A DNA stretch of 64,000 nt from Rhodococcus sp. Z13 (GCF_025837095.1 NZ_CP107551.1:2338352-2402351), one strand, 5' to 3'. Shown: positions 1-10,200, counted from the first letter of the stretch. The notes: generated by a model from the letters alone, not told the origin. Program-made: numbers and translations.

Positions 1-2
1 TG

Positions 3-668
3 CGCTACGACGGCGACGAGGTTCGTTTCTGTCTCGACGACCGGCATGTGCCGGCACAGGCCCGCGGGTTCCTGTTCGAACGGGACGTGTCGGGGATGCT
101 CACACACTGGGAAGCCCTGTGGGGAGACCGGTCCGAGGTACGGCGTATCGAGGTGGACTCGACGCTGGGGGAGCGGGTGGGTCCGGTCCTGGCCTCGCAC
201 GGCTACCGGGTCGTCGGAACCACCGGGCCGCACGCGGTGGTCGTGGACGCGCGGGCGCTGGATCGCCCCATGCCGACCGCCAGCCCGGAGGCCGCGGCGG
301 TGCTGTTGCGGGAGTGCGCCGAGCTGCTGCAGCGACGACAGAGCCGCAGCGGGCTGAGCAGCAGTGTGCGGGAGGTGCTGCTGCGGACCGCAGCGGAGGG
401 GCCGACCCAGGAGCGGGTGGCTCGGGAGCTGGGGACCAGCGTGCGCACACTGCGACGCAGGCTGGGGGAGGAGGGGACCTCCTACCGTGCGATCGTCGCG
501 GAGACCTTCGGGGCGGTGGCCGAGGAACTGCTCGATGCCGGGTTGCCGGTGGAGAGGGTGGCGAGACGACTGGGCTACTCGGACGCGTCGAGCTTCACGG
601 TCGCCTTCAAACGATGGACCGGACGGACCCCGGGGCGTGGCAGAACGATCCGAAATTATTCTGGATAA
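3..668 (+). CDS. AraC-family transcriptional regulator, 5' end outside the window
   Basis: The frame is already open at base 3, so the true start lies upstream; a GTG at 48 is internal. About 220 residues are visible. The N-terminal part looks like the end of the ligand-binding domain found in OruR/ArgR-type AraC regulators. The C-terminal hundred residues hold two helix-turn-helices: TQERVARELGTSVRTLRRRL, then VERVARRLGYSDASSFTVAFKRW, the usual AraC signature. It probably acts as a cytoplasmic DNA-binding activator. It converges on the MFS gene at 773-1915, so no target is implied by position. The effector cannot be read from the sequence. Confidence 0.85.
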   Translation, partial: RYDGDEVRFCLDDRHVPAQARGFLFERDVSGMLTHWEALWGDRSEVRRIEVDSTLGERVGPVLASHGYRVVGTTGPHAVVVDARALDRPMPTASPEAAAVLLRECAELLQRRQSRSGLSSSVREVLLRTAAEGPTQERVARELGTSVRTLRRRLGEEGTSYRAIVAETFGAVAEELLDAGLPVERVARRLGYSDASSFTVAFKRWTGRTPGRGRTIRNYSG

Positions 669-772
669 GACGGAAACTATAGAAATACAGAATCCCTCCC
701 TCCCGCACACATCACCTCACGAGGGAGCTCACCGACCCTCGCCGACTATGAAACCGCGAGGCGGGCTGGAGA

Positions 773-1915
773 TCAGGAAGGGCGAGGACCGGTCCGAGGT
801 GTCGCGATGGGCACCACCGTTGCGAGCAGAACAGCAGGTACGAGGAAGGCCGCGAAAGGCTCTGCCCCATAGACCGGTGTGAGCAGCACAGGGGAGAAGG
901 CCTGGCCGCCGAAGCGGAAAGCCTGTACCACCGAGACCGCACCGCCGCGGTTGCCGCCACCGCCGCCGAGTACTGCGGCGTTGACGCCGACCAGGATGCA
1001 CTGCGATGCGACTCCCGCGAGGAACCAGGCGACGGAGATGATCACCAGGGAGGACGCACCACCGATCGTCACCACGAGGGCCGCCCCGCCGAGCGCGCCG
1101 ACGATCAGCGAGCGGCGGGCGCCCACACGGTCGATGAGCATGCCGACAGGACGGGCGGTGAGGATGCCGGCGAGACCGAACAAGGTCAGCAGGGCACCGC
1201 GCTGGGACGAGGTGAGCCCGAAGAAGTCCTCGGTGCGGAAGGCCAACAGGAAGTTCAATCCGCCGAGTGCAGCGTTGCCGAGCAGAGCCACCACACCGAT
1301 CCGAAGCACGTACGGTCCGAGTGCGTCACGCAGGCGGGCCGGTTCGCGGCCGGCCGTCTCGTCGCGTACCGAGTCGGGCAGGCCAATGACGGTGAGTACC
1401 ACCGCCGCGGCGGCGAGGACCACGAACGACCAGCGCCAGCTGGTCTCGGCGGCGAGTCCGCCCACCAGAGGGGCGACGGTCTGACCGGTGGCCTGCATCG
1501 CCCCGAACAACCCGAGCGCCCGACCGAGCCGGTCCTTGGGGGTGACCATCGCCAGGGCGGCGAGGAGGATCGGAGTGGTGAAGGCGTTCGCGGCGCCCTG
1601 CAGCATCCGCGCGCCGAGGAGCAGGGAGAAGGTGGGAGCAAGAGCAGCGGCGAGCGATACGGCCGCGTACACCGCATAGGCGCTGCGGACGGTGCGCACC
1701 CGCCCCCAGCGGGTACCGAGTGTGCCGGAGAACAGCATGGTCGCTGCGAACACCGCGAGGTAGGCGGTGACCGTGGTGGCCGCGGCCCCGGTGGAGACGC
1801 CGACGTCGGCACCGATCTCCGGGAGCATCGACACGACGACACTGCCGCCGAAGGGCCCAAGGAATCCACCCGCGTACAGCGCCGCGCGCTGCAGCGGTTC
1901 GCGAACCGCGCTCAC
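773..1915 (-). CDS. MFS transporter
   Basis: 380 residues with the hydrophobic pattern of a 12-helix major facilitator, and no long extra loops. The GTG at 1915 overlaps the stop of the upstream PAC2 gene by four bases, so translation is probably coupled. The frame stays open far upstream across that gene on the same strand, but that extension is only arginine-rich shadow. A GTRWGRVRT stretch after the second helix fits the cytoplasmic loop 2-3 motif of the family. It most likely exports a small molecule by proton antiport. The substrate is unknown. Confidence 0.85.
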   Translation of the reverse strand: MSAVREPLQRAALYAGGFLGPFGGSVVVSMLPEIGADVGVSTGAAATTVTAYLAVFAATMLFSGTLGTRWGRVRTVRSAYAVYAAVSLAAALAPTFSLLLGARMLQGAANAFTTPILLAALAMVTPKDRLGRALGLFGAMQATGQTVAPLVGGLAAETSWRWSFVVLAAAAVVLTVIGLPDSVRDETAGREPARLRDALGPYVLRIGVVALLGNAALGGLNFLLAFRTEDFFGLTSSQRGALLTLFGLAGILTARPVGMLIDRVGARRSLIVGALGGAALVVTIGGASSLVIISVAWFLAGVASQCILVGVNAAVLGGGGGNRGGAVSVVQAFRFGGQAFSPVLLTPVYGAEPFAAFLVPAVLLATVVPIATPRTGPRPS

Positions 1916-2811
1916 CGGTTGAAGCCGCCGGGGCCCCGTCGACGCAGATAGCGCTCGAACTCCGCGGCGAGGGCGTCGCCGTCGATCTTCGCGATGACCT
2001 CCGAGATGTCCTCCTCGGCCTCTGCGTCGCCGCGTTCCTCGAGGGTCCGCACGTACTCGGCGATCTCCTCGTCGTCCTCGATCATGTCGGTGACGGTCTG
2101 TTCCCACTCCTCGGCGAGCAGGGGGAGTTCGCCGAGGGGCACCTCGATGTCGAGGACGTCCTCGACGCGACGCAGCAGCGCGACGGTGGCCTTGGGGTTG
2201 GGTGGGTTGGACACGTAGTGGGGGACGGCCGCCCAGAAGGACACGGCGGGGATGCCGGCGCGGACGAAGGCGTCCTGCAGGACGCCGGTGATGCCGGTGG
2301 GGCCTTCGTAGCGGGAGGTCTGCAGCTTGAAGCGTTCGGCGGCCTCGGAGCTGTAGGCGGTGCCGGTCACCGGGACGGGCCGGGTGTGGGCAGTGTCGGC
2401 GAGGAGGGCTCCGAGCAGCACGACGGTGTGGACCTGCAGTTCGTCGACGAGTTCGATGATGGCGTCGCAGAAGCTGCGCCAGCGCATGCTCGGTTCGATG
2501 CCGTGGAGCAGGACGACGTCGCGGTCGGCGCCGGGAGGCGAGCACAGGGACAGCCGGGTGGTGGGCCAGACGATCTCGCGGGTGACGCCGTCGATGAGCC
2601 GGACCTGGGGCCGGTTGACCTGGTAGTCGTAGTACTCCTCCGAGTCGAGCTCGGCGAAGGGCTCGGCGTCCCAGATCAGTTCGAGATGTTCGACGGCGCC
2701 GCTGGCGGCGTCGCCGGCGTCGTTCCACCCTTCGAAGGCGGCGACGAGTACCGGATCGCGCAGGACTGGGACGTCCTGGTCCGGGCTCTCGGGAAAGTCG
2801 GGTGCGCTCAC
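1912..2811 (-). CDS. PAC2 family protein (proteasome-assembly-chaperone fold)
   Basis: 299 residues. The opening VLVAAFEGWNDAGDAAS is characteristic of the actinobacterial PAC2 family, whose fold is shared with archaeal and eukaryotic proteasome assembly chaperones. The last 60 residues are acidic and probably helical. It starts with GTG at 2811, back to back with metH (start 2863). A PAC2 protein at the equivalent place near metH is also seen in mycobacteria (Rv2125, from memory). A role in proteasome assembly is tempting because the proteasome genes lie about 14 kb away, but that is inference only. Confidence 0.85.
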   Translation of the reverse strand: MSAPDFPESPDQDVPVLRDPVLVAAFEGWNDAGDAASGAVEHLELIWDAEPFAELDSEEYYDYQVNRPQVRLIDGVTREIVWPTTRLSLCSPPGADRDVVLLHGIEPSMRWRSFCDAIIELVDELQVHTVVLLGALLADTAHTRPVPVTGTAYSSEAAERFKLQTSRYEGPTGITGVLQDAFVRAGIPAVSFWAAVPHYVSNPPNPKATVALLRRVEDVLDIEVPLGELPLLAEEWEQTVTDMIEDDEEIAEYVRTLEERGDAEAEEDISEVIAKIDGDALAAEFERYLRRRGPGGFNR

Positions 2812-2862
2812 CCGTCCAGCCTACGACCCGCCCCGATCCGGGCGCCCACTAGTCTGAAGGGC

Positions 2863-5800
2863 ATGTCCACCCCACTGCATTCCGTCCTGCTCGATGCGCT
2901 GAAGCGGCGCGTTGTCATCGGAGACGGGGCGATGGGCACCATGTTGCAGGCCGCGGATCTGTCGCTCGACGACTTCCGCGGCTTGGAGGGGTGCAACGAG
3001 ATCCTCAACGAGTCTCGCCCCGATGTGATCCGTGGGATCCATCGGGCGTATTTCGAGGCCGGCGCGGACGTGGTCTCGACCAACACCTTCGGTTGCAACC
3101 TGCCCAACCTCGCCGACTACGACATCGCCGACCGTATCCGTGATCTGTCCGAACGTGGTGCCCGCCTCGCTCGTGAGGTGGCCGACGAGATGGGTCCCTC
3201 CGCCGATGGGACGCCGCGCATGGTGATCGGGTCGATGGGTCCGGGTACGAAGCTGCCCACCCTCGGTCACGCGCCTTTCGCGGCGCTGCGCGACGCGTAT
3301 GTCGAGTCGGCGCTGGGCATGATCGACGGCGGCGTGGACGCGATCCTGGTGGAGACCTGCCAGGACCTGCTGCAGGCGAAGGCCGCGATCATCGGCAGCA
3401 AGCGGGCGATGGAGCAGGCGGGCCGGCGGGTGCCGATCGTCGCGCACGTGACGGTGGAGACGACGGGCACGATGCTGCTCGGGTCGGAGATCGGTGCGGC
3501 GTTGACGGCGTTGGAGCCGCTGGGCATCGACCTGATCGGTCTGAACTGCGCGACCGGCCCGGCCGAGATGACCGAGCATCTGCGGTACCTGTCGCAGCAC
3601 GCGCGGATCCCGGTGTCGGTGATGCCGAACGCGGGTCTGCCGGTGCTGGGTGCGAACGGCGCGGAGTATCCGTTGCAGCCGGAGGAGCTGGCGGAGGCCC
3701 TGGCAGGGTTCGTCGCCGAGTACGGGCTGGCATTCGTCGGGGGCTGCTGCGGCACGACCCCGGAGCACATCCGGCAGGTCGCCGAGGCGGTGCGGGGTGT
3801 GGAACCGGCGCCGCGCGCCCCGCAGCCGGAGCCGGGGGTGTCGTCGCTGTACACCTCGGTGCCGTTCGAGCAGGACGCGTCGATCCTGATGATCGGTGAG
3901 CGGACGAACACGAACGGGTCGAAGGCGTTCCGGGAGGCGATGCTCGCCGCGGACTGGGACAAGTGCCTGGATATCGCGAAGGATCAGATCCGCGACGGTG
4001 CGCACATGCTGGACCTGAACGTCGACTACGTCGGTCGTGACGGTGCGGTGGACATGGCGGAGCTGGCGGGTCGGTTCGCGACGTCGTCGACGTTGCCGAT
4101 CATGATCGACTCGACGGAGCCGGACGTGATCCGGGCGGGTCTCGAGCATCTCGGTGGCCGGTGTGCGGTGAACTCGGTGAACTACGAGGACGGTGACGGT
4201 CCGGGTTCGCGGTTCGAGCGGATCATGCAGCACGTGGTCGAACACGGTGCGGCGGTGGTCGCGTTGACGATCGACGAGGAGGGCCAGGCCCGTACCGCGG
4301 ATCACAAGGTGCGGATCGCGGAGCGGTTGATCGCGGATCTGACGGGCAAGTGGGGTCTGTCGCCGCAGGACATCATCGTCGATGCGTTGACCTTCCCGAT
4401 CTCGACGGGCCAGGAGGAGGTGCGCCGGGATGCGATCGAGACGATCGAGGCGATCCGGCGGATCCACGAGGCGCATCCGGAGGTGCACTTCACGCTCGGT
4501 ATCTCGAATGTGTCGTTCGGTCTGAATCCGGCGGCGCGGCAGGTGCTGAATTCGGTGTTCCTGCACGAGTGCACCGAGGCGGGTCTGGACACGGCGATCG
4601 TGCACGCGTCGAAGATCCTGCCGATGGCGCGGATCCCGGAGGAGCAGCGGCAGGTCGCGCTGGATCTGGTGTACGACCGGCGGCGGGAGGGTTACGACCC
4701 GCTGCAGAAGCTGATGGAATTGTTCGAGGGTGTGTCGGCGGCGTCGGCACGCGAGTCGCGGGCGCAGGAGCTGGCGGCGTTGCCGTTGTTCGAGCGGCTG
4801 GAGCGGCGCATCGTCGACGGTGAGCGCAACGGTCTCGAGGACGATCTGACCGAGGCGATGCAGACCACCCCGCCGTTGGCGATCATCAACGACACGTTGT
4901 TGTCGGGGATGAAGACGGTCGGCGATCTGTTCGGGTCGGGGCAGATGCAGTTGCCGTTCGTGTTGCAGTCCGCCGAGGTGATGAAGGCGGCGGTGGCGTT
5001 CCTCGAGCCGCACATGGAGTCGACGGGCGACGAGGGCAAGGGCCGGATCGTGCTGGCGACCGTCAAGGGCGATGTGCACGACATCGGTAAGAACCTGGTG
5101 GACATCATCCTGTCGAACAACGGCTACGAGGTGATCAACCTCGGTATCAAGCAGCCGATCGCGACGATCCTGGAGGCGGCGGTCGACAAGCGCGCCGATG
5201 TGATCGGTATGTCGGGGCTGCTGGTGAAGTCGACGGTGGTGATGAAGGAGAACCTCGAGGAGCTCAACGCCCGCGGGGTGGCCGAGCAGTTCCCGGTGCT
5301 CCTCGGTGGTGCGGCGCTCACGCGCAGCTACGTGGAGAACGATCTGGCGGAGATCTACGAGGGCAAGGTGTCGTATGCGCGGGACGCCTTCGAGGGTCTG
5401 GCGTTGATGGACCGGGTGATGGCCGAGAAGCGGGGCGAGGGCCCGGCTCCGGACAGCCCGGAGGCACTGGAGGAGGCGCGGAAGGCCGCCGAGCGCAAGG
5501 AGCGGCACGAGCGCAGCAAGCGGATCGCGGAGAAGCGGAAGGCCGCGGCAACACCGGCGGAGATCCCCGCGCGCAGTGATGTGGCGGCGGATCTGCCGGT
5601 GCCGACCCCGCCGTTCTGGGGTACCCGGGTGATCAAGGGCATCCCGTTGGCGGACTACGCGTCGCTGATCGACGAGCGGGCGTTGTTCCTGGGGCAGTGG
5701 GGGCTGCGCGGGCAGCGCGGCGGTGACGGGCCGACCTACGAGGAGCTGGTGGAGACGGAGGGCCGGCCGCGGTTGCGGTACTGGCTGGACCGACTGGCGA

Positions 5801-6432
5801 CCGAGGGGATCCTGCAGCACGCCGCGGTGGTGTACGGCTACTTCCCGGCGGTGTCCGAGGGTGACGACGTGGTGGTGCTGACCGAGGCGCGCCCGGATGC
5901 GCCGGAGCGGTACCGGTTCACCTTCCCGCGGCAGCAGCGGCCGCGTTTCCTGTGCATCGCCGATTTCGTGCGGTCGCGGGAGGATGCGCTGGCGTCGGGT
6001 CAGGTGGATGTGTGGCCGTTCCAGCTGGTGACGATGGGGCAGCCGATCGCGGATTTCGCGAACGAGCTGTTCGCGTCGAACGCCTACCGGGACTATCTGG
6101 AGGTGCACGGGATCGGGGTGCAGCTGACGGAGGCGCTGGCCGAGTACTGGCATCGGCGGGTGCGGCAGGAGCTGGTGTTCCCGGAGGGCCGGACGGCGGC
6201 GGACGAGGATCCCGAGGATGTCGCCGAGTACTTCAAGCTCGCCTATCGGGGTGCGCGGTTCGCGTTCGGCTACGGGGCGTGCCCGAATCTCGAGGACCGC
6301 ATCAAGTTGGTGGAGCTGCTCGAGCCGGAGCGGATCGGGGTGGAGTTGTCGGAGGAGCTGCAGCTGCATCCGGAGCAGTCCACCGATGCGTTCGTGCTGC
6401 ACCACCCGGAGGCGAAGTACTTCAATGTCTGA
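2863..6432 (+). CDS. metH: Cobalamin-dependent methionine synthase
   Basis: 1189 residues, near the usual length. MetH transfers the methyl group of 5-methyltetrahydrofolate to homocysteine through protein-bound cobalamin. The domain order is complete: the homocysteine module, with zinc ligands C229 (GLNCATGP) and C295/C296 (GGCCGTTP); the pterin module (about 340-620); the cobalamin cap and B12-binding module, with DVHDIGKN placing the cobalt-ligating His at 739; then a charged linker and the C-terminal reactivation domain that uses S-adenosylmethionine. The ATG at 2863 follows GAAGG. The frame is open further upstream, but only as antisense of the PAC2 gene. No cobalamin riboswitch fits in the 51-bp gap. 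The last eight bases overlap the HAD gene. Confidence 0.97.
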   Translation: MSTPLHSVLLDALKRRVVIGDGAMGTMLQAADLSLDDFRGLEGCNEILNESRPDVIRGIHRAYFEAGADVVSTNTFGCNLPNLADYDIADRIRDLSERGARLAREVADEMGPSADGTPRMVIGSMGPGTKLPTLGHAPFAALRDAYVESALGMIDGGVDAILVETCQDLLQAKAAIIGSKRAMEQAGRRVPIVAHVTVETTGTMLLGSEIGAALTALEPLGIDLIGLNCATGPAEMTEHLRYLSQHARIPVSVMPNAGLPVLGANGAEYPLQPEELAEALAGFVAEYGLAFVGGCCGTTPEHIRQVAEAVRGVEPAPRAPQPEPGVSSLYTSVPFEQDASILMIGERTNTNGSKAFREAMLAADWDKCLDIAKDQIRDGAHMLDLNVDYVGRDGAVDMAELAGRFATSSTLPIMIDSTEPDVIRAGLEHLGGRCAVNSVNYEDGDGPGSRFERIMQHVVEHGAAVVALTIDEEGQARTADHKVRIAERLIADLTGKWGLSPQDIIVDALTFPISTGQEEVRRDAIETIEAIRRIHEAHPEVHFTLGISNVSFGLNPAARQVLNSVFLHECTEAGLDTAIVHASKILPMARIPEEQRQVALDLVYDRRREGYDPLQKLMELFEGVSAASARESRAQELAALPLFERLERRIVDGERNGLEDDLTEAMQTTPPLAIINDTLLSGMKTVGDLFGSGQMQLPFVLQSAEVMKAAVAFLEPHMESTGDEGKGRIVLATVKGDVHDIGKNLVDIILSNNGYEVINLGIKQPIATILEAAVDKRADVIGMSGLLVKSTVVMKENLEELNARGVAEQFPVLLGGAALTRSYVENDLAEIYEGKVSYARDAFEGLALMDRVMAEKRGEGPAPDSPEALEEARKAAERKERHERSKRIAEKRKAAATPAEIPARSDVAADLPVPTPPFWGTRVIKGIPLADYASLIDERALFLGQWGLRGQRGGDGPTYEELVETEGRPRLRYWLDRLATEGILQHAAVVYGYFPAVSEGDDVVVLTEARPDAPERYRFTFPRQQRPRFLCIADFVRSREDALASGQVDVWPFQLVTMGQPIADFANELFASNAYRDYLEVHGIGVQLTEALAEYWHRRVRQELVFPEGRTAADEDPEDVAEYFKLAYRGARFAFGYGACPNLEDRIKLVELLEPERIGVELSEELQLHPEQSTDAFVLHHPEAKYFNV

Positions 6433-7132
6433 GTGGGTGGAGGCGCCGCTCGCGGTGCACAACGGTGCGTTGCGGGCGGTGCTGTGGGACATGGACGGCA
6501 CGTTGCTCGAGTCGGAGCGCCTGTGGGACGTCGGGATGCGGGAGTTGTCGCTGCATCTCGGGGGTCCGATGAGCGAGGAGACCCGGATCGCCACGATCGG
6601 GGGTCCGATGGATCTGGCGGTGTACCGCACGTTCGCGGGGCTGGGTCTGGAGCCGACCGAGGACGAGCAGGCCGCGGCGGCGGTGTGGCTGACCGAGTAC
6701 ATGCGGGCGTTGTTCGCGCAGGGGTTGCCGTGGCGGCCGGGGGCGCAGGCGGCGTTGCGCACGGTCCGTGAGGCGGGGCTGGGGTCGGTGTTGGTGACCA
6801 ACACCGAGCGGGCGTTGTGCGAGGTGGCGCTGGACACCCTGGGCCGCGAGCATTTCGATCATTCGGTGTGCGGTGACGAGGTGCCGGCCGGCAAGCCGGA
6901 TCCGGCGCCCTATCTGCGGGCGGCCGAGCTGCTCGGGCTCGATCCGGCGCAGTGCCTGGCGGTGGAGGACTCGCCGACGGGTGCGGCCGCGGCGGACGCG
7001 GCGGGCTGCACGGTGCTGGTGGTGCCGTCGCTGGTGGACGTGCCGGGTTCGGCGCGGCGGGTGTTCCGGTCGACCCTCGAGGGGTTGAGCGCGGAGGATC
7101 TGCACGAGCTGCACGGGGCGGGGGTGCGCTGA
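6425..7132 (+). CDS. HAD-superfamily hydrolase (beta-phosphoglucomutase/phosphatase-like)
   Basis: 235 residues. Motif I is [10 protein letters not shown], with the nucleophile and acid/base aspartates. Motif II is the threonine in VLVTNTE. Motif III is the lysine of GKPDP, followed by the motif IV acidic pair in [11 protein letters not shown]. An alpha-helical cap lies between motifs I and II. It should be a cytoplasmic phosphatase or phosphomutase on a small phosphorylated metabolite. The ATG at 6425 lies inside the end of metH (8-bp overlap), which implies co-translation. The homologue in this place in mycobacteria is also a HAD protein. The exact substrate is not evident. Confidence 0.9.
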   Translation: MSEWVEAPLAVHNGALRAVLWDMDGTLLESERLWDVGMRELSLHLGGPMSEETRIATIGGPMDLAVYRTFAGLGLEPTEDEQAAAAVWLTEYMRALFAQGLPWRPGAQAALRTVREAGLGSVLVTNTERALCEVALDTLGREHFDHSVCGDEVPAGKPDPAPYLRAAELLGLDPAQCLAVEDSPTGAAAADAAGCTVLVVPSLVDVPGSARRVFRSTLEGLSAEDLHELHGAGVR

Positions 7133-7133
7133 G

Positions 7134-7994
7134 GTGGCGGTCCCGAAGATCGTGCTGTTCTACAGGTTCACGCCGCTGCCGGATCCGGAGGCGATCCGGT
7201 TGTGGCAGTACACCTTGGCGTCGTCGCTGGGGTTGACGGGCCGGATCCTGCTCTCCGAGCACGGCATCAACGGCACCGTGGGCGGGGACATCGCCGCGGT
7301 GAAGAAGTACGTGCGGGGTCTGCGCAGCTATGCGGCGTTCAAGGACACCGATGTCAAGTGGTCGGACGGCACCGGCGACGATTTCCCGCGGCTGTCGGTG
7401 AAGGTGCGGCCGGAGATCGTCACCTTCGGGGTGCCGGAGGAGATCAAGGTCGACGAGAACGGCATCGTCGACGGTGGGGTGCACCTGTCGCCGCACGCCG
7501 TGCACGAGCTGGTCGCCGAGCGCGGCGACGAGGTGGTGTTCTTCGACGGCCGTAACCGGTTCGAGGCGGAGATCGGGCGGTTCCGGGGTGCGATCGTGCC
7601 GGATGTGGCGACGACGCGGGATTTCGTGGCCGAGCTCGACAGCGGCCGGTACGACCATCTGAAGCACCGGCCGGTGGTGACCTACTGCACCGGTGGGGTG
7701 CGCTGCGAGGTGCTGTCGGCGCTGATGCGTCACCGTGGTTTCGAGGAGGTCTACCAGATCGACGGTGGCATCGTGCGGTACGGCGAGACCTTCGGCGACG
7801 AGGGCCTGTGGGAGGGTTCGCTGTACGTCTTCGACGGGCGGATGAACGTCGAGTTCAGCGACGCGGCGACGGTGATCGGCCGGTGCACGCTGTGCGGCAC
7901 CCCGACCTCGCGGTACCGGAACCATCCGGACGTCCAGGGCCGGGAGCTGACCCTGGTGTGCGAGAGCTGCGTCCCGGATCCCGTGGAGGCGTAG
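7134..7994 (+). CDS. trhO: tRNA uridine(34) hydroxylase, rhodanese-type
   Basis: 286 residues, the TrhO/UPF0176 family. TrhO makes 5-hydroxyuridine at the wobble position of several tRNAs. The N-terminal ferredoxin-like half carries [11 protein letters not shown]. The central rhodanese domain has the catalytic loop CTGGVRCE, with C185 as the expected active cysteine. The C-terminus adds two CxxC pairs (CTLC and CESC), probably a small metal-binding knuckle. It starts with GTG one base after the HAD stop and is followed four bases later by the pseudouridine synthase, so it is probably part of the metH-led operon. Confidence 0.93.
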   Translation: MAVPKIVLFYRFTPLPDPEAIRLWQYTLASSLGLTGRILLSEHGINGTVGGDIAAVKKYVRGLRSYAAFKDTDVKWSDGTGDDFPRLSVKVRPEIVTFGVPEEIKVDENGIVDGGVHLSPHAVHELVAERGDEVVFFDGRNRFEAEIGRFRGAIVPDVATTRDFVAELDSGRYDHLKHRPVVTYCTGGVRCEVLSALMRHRGFEEVYQIDGGIVRYGETFGDEGLWEGSLYVFDGRMNVEFSDAATVIGRCTLCGTPTSRYRNHPDVQGRELTLVCESCVPDPVEA

Positions 7995-7998
7995 ACCG

Positions 7999-8889
7999 GT
8001 GCGGGCTGCACCGCTGCCGGTGCGCGACGGGCTCGGTCCGGACCGCATCCGGATGCCCGCCGAGGCCGTGGCGACCACGATCGTCGGCTATCTGCGGGCG
8101 GCGTATCCGGAGGAGGACTGGGCCGCGCGCCTCGCCGCGGGGGAGCTGGTGGACGAGCACGGCCGGGCGGTGACCGAGGACAGCCGGTATCAGCCGACGC
8201 GGTTCGTGTACTTCTACCGGGAGCCGGCGCCGGAGGTGCCGGTGCCGTTCCCGGTGGAGGTGCTGCACCGCGAGGACGGCCTGGTGGTGGCCGACAAGCC
8301 GCATTTCCTGGCGACCATCCCGCGGGGCGCGCACATCCGTGAGTCGGTGGTGGTGCGGCTGCGCCGCGAGCTGGAGCTGCCGGATCTGGTGCCGGTGCAC
8401 CGCCTGGACCGGATGACGGCGGGGGTGTTGTTGTGCACCACCGATCCGCAGCGGCGGCGGCCCTATCAGCAGCTGTTCGAGCAGCAGCGGGTGCGGAAGG
8501 TGTACGAGGCGGTCGCCGGGTACCGGCCGGAGTTGGAGTTCCCGCGGGTGGTGCGCTCGCGGATCGTCAAGCGGCACGGGGAGTTGACGGCCGAGCAGTT
8601 CCTCGACGGGGAGCCGAATGCGGAGACCCGCATCGAGTTGCTCGAGCGGCGGGGGGAGCGGGCCCGTTATCGGCTGCATCCGCGCACGGGGCGGACGCAC
8701 CAGTTGCGGTTGCATCTGGCGGCGTTGGGAATCCCGATCGTGGGGGACAACTTCTATCCGCGGTTCGAGCGGCGCCGCGCGGACGATTTCACCGAGCCGC
8801 TGCGGTTGCTGGCGCGGTCGCTGGAGTTCACCGATCCGATCTCGGGGGTGGCGCGGTGGTTCGTCAGCGACCGGGTCCTGCAGTGGTGA
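7999..8889 (+). CDS. RluA-family pseudouridine synthase
   Basis: 296 residues. The family motif HRLDRMTAG puts the catalytic aspartate at D137, and RTGRTHQLRLHL near residue 235 is the second conserved RluA block. There is no S4 domain; a 90-residue N-terminal extension precedes the catalytic core. It isomerises uridine in rRNA or tRNA, but which position cannot be told. The GTG start sits four bases after trhO, so the two RNA-modifying genes are probably translated together. Confidence 0.92.
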   Translation: MRAAPLPVRDGLGPDRIRMPAEAVATTIVGYLRAAYPEEDWAARLAAGELVDEHGRAVTEDSRYQPTRFVYFYREPAPEVPVPFPVEVLHREDGLVVADKPHFLATIPRGAHIRESVVVRLRRELELPDLVPVHRLDRMTAGVLLCTTDPQRRRPYQQLFEQQRVRKVYEAVAGYRPELEFPRVVRSRIVKRHGELTAEQFLDGEPNAETRIELLERRGERARYRLHPRTGRTHQLRLHLAALGIPIVGDNFYPRFERRRADDFTEPLRLLARSLEFTDPISGVARWFVSDRVLQW

Positions 8890-8953
8890 ACATCGGTGGT
8901 GAACGTCTCTGTGGGGGTCGGCGGTGTCCTGGATGCGGCGCCGATCGCGGGGC

Positions 8954-9235
8954 ATGAAACAATCGATGTCCGTGAAGACCTTCGATTCCCTGTTCGCCGA
9001 GCTGTCCGAACGCGCCGCGACCCGTCCCGAGGGCTCCGGTACCGTCGCCGCCCTGGACGCCGGCGTGCATTTCCAGGGCAAGAAGGTACTCGAGGAGGCC
9101 GGTGAGGTCTGGATCGCCGCCGAGTACCAGTCCGACGAGGAACTGTCCGAGGAGATCTCGCAGCTGCTGTACTGGCTGCAGGTGCTGATGGTCGGGCGGG
9201 GACTGAAGCTCGAGGACGTCTACAAGCATCTGTGA
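8954..9235 (+). CDS. hisE: Phosphoribosyl-ATP pyrophosphatase
   Basis: 93 residues. It hydrolyses phosphoribosyl-ATP to phosphoribosyl-AMP, the second step of histidine synthesis. The family block [14 protein letters not shown] holds the Mg-binding glutamates, followed by [15 protein letters not shown] chose the ATG at 8954 over the one at 8966 because it gives a 93-residue protein beginning [10 protein letters not shown], the same length and register that I recall for the mycobacterial enzyme. Genes for steps 1 and 2 are adjacent (hisG starts 99 bp later), the usual actinobacterial arrangement away from the main his operon. Confidence 0.95.
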   Translation: MKQSMSVKTFDSLFAELSERAATRPEGSGTVAALDAGVHFQGKKVLEEAGEVWIAAEYQSDEELSEEISQLLYWLQVLMVGRGLKLEDVYKHL

Positions 9236-9333
9236 CGGGCGGTGGGCCCGCCCTCGTGCGCCGGGTCCGCCGTCCGTGCCCGTGTAGATCCTCTTCCTCG
9301 CTTCCGTTCGTCGTTCGAAAGGACCCATCCGTC

Positions 9334-10200
9334 ATGCTGCGCGTCGCAGTCCCCAACAAAGGTTCGCTGTCCGAGTCCGCCGCCGAGATCCTGCGGGAGG
9401 CCGGCTACCGGCGCCGCACGGACTCGCGGGATCTGACCGTCATCGACCCGGTCAACGAGGTCGAGTTCTTCTTCCTGCGGCCCAAGGACATCGCCATCTA
9501 CGTCGGTTCCGGGGAGCTGGACCTGGGGATCACCGGCCGCGACCTCGCGCTGGATTCGGGGGCGCCGGTCGCCGAGCGGCTGGCGTTGGGTTTCGGCAGC
9601 TCCACCTTCCGCTATGCCGGGCCGAAGGGCCGCGACTGGAAGGTCGAGGACCTGCAGGGCCTGCGGATCGCCACCTCCTACCCGAATCTGGTGCGCCGTG
9701 ATCTCGGTAAGCGCGGCATCGAGGCCGAGGTGATCCGCCTCGACGGTGCCGTGGAGATCTCCATCCAGCTCGGGGTCGCCGACGCGATCGCCGACGTGGT
9801 GGGGTCGGGTCGTACGCTGCGCCAGCACGACCTCGTCGCGTTCGGGGACTCGCTGTGCGACTCGGAGGGTGTGCTCATCGAGCGGGAGGGATCCGATCGG
9901 TCGGATCGGGCCCGGAACCAGCTCATCGCCCGCCTCGAGGGTGTGGTCTTCGCGCAGCAGTACGTGATGCTCGACTACGATTGCCCGAAGGCGGTGCTCG
10001 ACCAGGCGGTCGAGCTCACCCCGGGCCTGGAGTCGCCGACGATCTCGCCGCTGGCCAACGACAATTCGGTGGCGGTGCGGGCGATGGTGCCGCGCAAGGG
10101 CCACAACGCGGTGATGGACAAGCTCGCCGCTCTCGGGGCGCACGCGATCCTCGCCTCGGACATCCGATCGTGCCGGGCGATGCGCGCCCCGGAGGAGTGA
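9334..10200 (+). CDS. hisG: ATP phosphoribosyltransferase, long form
   Basis: 288 residues. It catalyses the committed step of histidine synthesis, ATP plus PRPP to phosphoribosyl-ATP. The length and the C-terminal regulatory domain (after about residue 210) mark it as the long form, which is hexameric and inhibited by histidine and needs no HisZ. Family blocks seen: VPNKGSLSE at the start, ITGRDLAL, the [21 protein letters not shown] segment, and a late [16 protein letters not shown]. The ATG at 9334 has a GAAAGGA ribosome site at 9317-9323. A strong hairpin follows. Confidence 0.97.
   Translation: MLRVAVPNKGSLSESAAEILREAGYRRRTDSRDLTVIDPVNEVEFFFLRPKDIAIYVGSGELDLGITGRDLALDSGAPVAERLALGFGSSTFRYAGPKGRDWKVEDLQGLRIATSYPNLVRRDLGKRGIEAEVIRLDGAVEISIQLGVADAIADVVGSGRTLRQHDLVAFGDSLCDSEGVLIEREGSDRSDRARNQLIARLEGVVFAQQYVMLDYDCPKAVLDQAVELTPGLESPTISPLANDNSVAVRAMVPRKGHNAVMDKLAALGAHAILASDIRSCRAMRAPEE

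Noticed and set aside
773-2728. 651-codon open frame on the minus strand
   Set aside because: Only the part from 1915 downward reads as a transporter; the upstream portion is Arg/His-rich shadow of the PAC2 gene.
2812-2862. Cobalamin riboswitch ahead of metH
   Set aside because: The gap is only 51 bp and has no B12-box-like sequence.
2821-6837. 1338-codon open frame antisense to metH
   Set aside because: Low-complexity Arg/His/Leu composition, a high-GC antisense shadow of metH.
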